Below are positions 5,656-7,631 of a DNA stretch of 7,631 nt, one piece after another; positions within the stretch are counted from its first letter, which is position 1, and each line of letters starts with the position of its first letter. The notes beneath the pieces were generated by a model. The model ran no database searches. It was not told the origin of the DNA and worked only from the letters and a program-made list of their open reading frames with translations. Both the position numbers and the translations under genes were made by a program. The stretch is taken from positions 1 to 7,631 of the forward strand of contig JAJYBA010000072.1 of the NCBI GenBank assembly GCA_021779235.1, given 5' to 3'. The stretch comes from Bacillota bacterium (GTDB taxonomy: Bacteria > Bacillota > Clostridia > Clostridiales > Clostridiaceae).

Positions 5656-6636
5656 ATGGTTAAAAATATAATAAATCCTGATATTTATCATGGAAATAAC
5701 AAAAGAAGTAACTTTTTTGAAGGTTGGTATTTTAAATTAGTAGATAAAAATAGAACTAAGGTATTAGCTTTAATACCTGGAATTTACCATGGTAAATCCC
5801 AGGAAAACTCACATTCTTTTATTCAGATATTGCAAGGCTATAAAGCTAATTACAACTATAAAAGATTTGCCAAAGATGAATTTGCCTCTAAAAGTAATAA
5901 AGAGTTTAGCATAAGTATTGCAAATAACAGGTTTTCCTTAAAAGAAATATCTTTAAATATAAAGGATGACGCTCATAATATAACTGGTTGTATCTCCTTT
6001 AAAAATATTGTAAAATGGCCAGACTCAATAATAAACCCAGGAAGCATGGGATATTATAATTTTATACCTTTTATGCAATGCTATAGTCAAGTTTCAGTTA
6101 TGGATATGGACCTCCAAGGTTCACTCTATATTAATGGTGAAGAAATAGATTTTAATGGTGGAAAAGGATATGTAGAAAAGAATTGGGGATCTGATTTTCC
6201 TTATTCTTGGATTTGGGTACAATGTAATACTTTCGAAAATAGAAAAGCTTCTATAAGTTGCTCTATAGGCCATATTCCCTTTTGGGTAACAAGTTTTAGA
6301 GGTTTCCTAATTGGATTATACATAGAGGATAAGTTTTATAAATTCACAACCATAAATAAAAGCACTTTAACCATTGTTCAAAATGCTACAGATGTTATAA
6401 TTACTACTGAAAATAGAAAATACAAGTTAATTATCGAGACAAAAACTGATAAAAAAGATTTCATGCTCTGTATGGGACCTAGAGAAGATAAAATGATTCC
6501 TTTAGTTGAGGAAAATTTAAAAGGGGCAGTAAAAGTTACTCTTATAGATAAAACAATTCATAAAACTATATTTTGTGAGGAAGGTCTATGTTGTGGCATT
6601 GAATATGGTGGAAATCAGAGAATGATATTAAAGTAA
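5656..6636 (+). CDS. Tocopherol cyclase-like protein (lipocalin-like, function unknown in this host)
   Basis: The 326-residue protein starts at an ATG six bases after AAGGAG (5644-5649). It carries the hallmarks of the tocopherol cyclase family (plant VTE1, cyanobacterial homologues): an early SNFFEGWYFKLVD (18-30), IPGIYHG (40-46), PGSMGYYNFIPFMQCYSQV (128-146), and the strongest block at 169-191, with GKGYVEKNWG, then FPYSWIWVQCN. No signal peptide or membrane helix is visible, and many short strand-like segments suit a beta-barrel fold. Plant VTE1 closes the chromanol ring of tocopherol from phytyl quinols, but this genome type is not expected to make tocopherol. The real activity may be another ring closure or binding of a hydrophobic ligand. 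The gene is alone on its strand, divergent from the ECF operon and followed by a strong hairpin. The family call is good; the substrate is unknown. Confidence 0.82.
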   Translation: MVKNIINPDIYHGNNKRSNFFEGWYFKLVDKNRTKVLALIPGIYHGKSQENSHSFIQILQGYKANYNYKRFAKDEFASKSNKEFSISIANNRFSLKEISLNIKDDAHNITGCISFKNIVKWPDSIINPGSMGYYNFIPFMQCYSQVSVMDMDLQGSLYINGEEIDFNGGKGYVEKNWGSDFPYSWIWVQCNTFENRKASISCSIGHIPFWVTSFRGFLIGLYIEDKFYKFTTINKSTLTIVQNATDVIITTENRKYKLIIETKTDKKDFMLCMGPREDKMIPLVEENLKGAVKVTLIDKTIHKTIFCEEGLCCGIEYGGNQRMILK

Positions 6637-6793
6637 ATTTTTAAAGCCTTTGCATTACTTCATAAAGTAATGCAAAGGCTTTAACGATATTTAAGAAGGA
6701 AAATCCCCCACTTTTATAACTCGGAGATACATTCAATAACAAAGAGATAACTTCAGTTATAGTCTAAATTTCCTTCTGCATTTTCATAAAACA
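6637..6793. other. Convergent intergenic region
   Basis: This 157-bp gap lies between the ends of two convergent genes. It holds the hairpin at 6641-6684, a small ATAACT/AGTTAT palindrome at 6747-6760 and a widely spaced inverted pair (GAAGGAAA 6695-6702, TTTCCTTC 6769-6776). No reading frame or RNA gene was recognised. Confidence 0.7.
6641..6684. terminator. Likely bidirectional terminator hairpin, perfect 20-bp stem
   Basis: Arms at 6641-6660 and 6665-6684 are exact reverse complements of 20 bases around a 4-base loop (CATA). The stem contains the GC-richer AAAGCC/GGCTTT base and begins five bases after the stop of the tocopherol-cyclase-like gene. Because the stem base is A/T-rich, transcripts in either direction end it with a run of U and A, though neither side has a long pure U-tract. 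Its position between convergent genes fits termination of both. Confidence 0.75.
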
Positions 6794-7631
6794 TTATCTA
6801 TCTTCCCTAAAATATGGTGTTCCCAAATTCTTAGGTGGAGCATTCCTCTTAGATTTTTTCATAGATACAATTACAAGAATGCCTATAGTAACTAAATACG
6901 GAAGCATATCTACTAAGTATTGAGAGATGTGAATTCCCGCTCCTTGAAGCCTAAACCCTATTATGTCAAGGCCGCCAAATAAAAATGCTCCAAGAATTGC
7001 CTTATAGGGGTTCCATGCTGAGAAGATAACAAGTGCTATGGCAATCCAACCTCTACCTGCCACCACATTTTCTTGCCAATTTGGTATATACACAAGTGAA
7101 AGATAAGCTCCTCCAAGTCCACATAATGCTCCACCCATTAAAATATGAATATACTTATACAAAGTGATATTTATACTTGCTGCATCTGCTGAACCTGGAT
7201 TTTCTCCTATTGCTCTAAGATTTAAACCTTTGCTAGTATTATACAAATATATACCAATAACCACTGCCAAAATATATCCAAGATAAACAAAGGCATCCTG
7301 CTTAAAAAATATTGGGCCAATAACAGGAATATCACTTATTACTGGAATTGAATAAGGCTTAAAAAAACTTTTCACTGCTTCAGGTGCAGTTTGCCCTATG
7401 AGCTGCTTTCCTATTAAGGTTGAAAACCCGCTTCCAAAGGTGGCCAGTGCCAGACCAGTAACAACCTGATTTGCCCTTAAAGATATTGTTAAAAAAGCAA
7501 ATATTAAGCCACCAAAAGCCCCAGAAGCCATGGCTCCTATAAGTGCTGCGAAAACATTTCCTGTGTTAAGGCCTACCAAGAAACCTATTACTGCTCCCAT
7601 GAGCATCATGCCTTCTACTCCAAGATTAAGG
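6794..7631 (-). CDS. Nucleoside ABC transporter permease, BmpC/NupQ/YufQ-like (N-terminus beyond window)
   Basis: The frame is open to the right edge: upstream of the Met at 7609 it reads LNLGVEG, giving LNLGVEGMMLMGA, a conserved motif of this family near the N-terminus. The Met is therefore internal and the gene is 5'-truncated by the window. The visible 279 codons show several hydrophobic segments and the cytoplasmic loop GLNLRAIGENPGSADAASIN, the ABC-contacting motif of COG1079 permeases (branched-chain amino acid/sugar permease superfamily). A Gly-rich VAGRGWIAIALVIF helix and a basic, charged C-terminal tail follow. These permeases pair with a sister permease, an ATPase and a BMP-type lipoprotein to import purine or pyrimidine nucleosides; the partners should lie to the right, upstream of this gene. 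As the last gene of its unit it ends at 6794, ahead of the hairpin at 6641-6684. Nucleoside specificity is inferred from the family. Confidence 0.87.
   Translation of the reverse strand, partial: LNLGVEGMMLMGAVIGFLVGLNTGNVFAALIGAMASGAFGGLIFAFLTISLRANQVVTGLALATFGSGFSTLIGKQLIGQTAPEAVKSFFKPYSIPVISDIPVIGPIFFKQDAFVYLGYILAVVIGIYLYNTSKGLNLRAIGENPGSADAASINITLYKYIHILMGGALCGLGGAYLSLVYIPNWQENVVAGRGWIAIALVIFSAWNPYKAILGAFLFGGLDIIGFRLQGAGIHISQYLVDMLPYLVTIGILVIVSMKKSKRNAPPKNLGTPYFREDR

Noticed and set aside
4604..6771. The 15-mer TTATAGTCTAAATTT occurs at both 4604-4618 and 6757-6771
   Set aside because: Considered as a remnant of a duplicated gntR end or a recombination site. A rough estimate for AT-rich DNA of this length gives a fair chance of one such match, and the flanks share nothing.
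7607..7609. Start codon of the nucleoside permease at the Met at 7609
   Set aside because: The frame stays open to the window edge and encodes LNLGVEG just upstream, a conserved part of the family, so this Met is internal.

Overview
The window comes from a low-GC, AT-rich Firmicute, most likely a member of the Clostridia (Clostridium or a close relative). The support is the base composition, the strong purine-rich AGGAGG-type ribosome binding sites, the textbook sigma-A promoter and the protein families present. No plasmid, phage, insertion-sequence or CRISPR signal is visible; it reads as a chromosomal metabolic and transport locus.

Layout. Positions 1-5500 hold a leftward six-gene transcription unit. 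It begins at a consensus promoter (TTGACA, 17 bp, TATAAT; 5472-5500) and runs: GntR/HutC-type regulator; ECF transporter S component of the UPF0397 type; fused double ATPase; EcfT transmembrane coupling protein; SAM hydroxide adenosyltransferase (DUF62, SAM-hydrolase type); and a GNAT acetyltransferase cut by the left edge. Gaps are 46 bp, 32 bp, a 4-bp ATGA overlap, 13 bp and 9 bp. The last two ribosome binding sites overlap the preceding stop codon. Two copies of an 11-bp palindrome (TTGTTtAACAA) lie just downstream of the predicted start of transcription and are the best operator candidates for the GntR regulator.

Positions 5656-6636 carry a divergent gene for a tocopherol-cyclase-like protein, which is surprising in an anaerobe-like genome. 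A perfect 20-bp hairpin at 6641-6684 separates it from a convergent gene at 6794-7631, the C-terminal part of an inner permease of a nucleoside ABC importer (BmpC/NupQ/YufQ-like, COG1079). That gene's N-terminus lies beyond the right edge.

How the parts may work together. The operon is a complete, dedicated ECF importer (S, A-A' and T) with its own regulator, tied to an enzyme that splits SAM into adenosine and methionine. With a nucleoside importer nearby, the working idea is a link between vitamin or nucleoside-like uptake and SAM/adenosine metabolism. The solute of this S component cannot be read from the sequence, and the riboflavin label its family often carries in databases has no local support, because no FMN riboswitch or riboflavin gene is visible.
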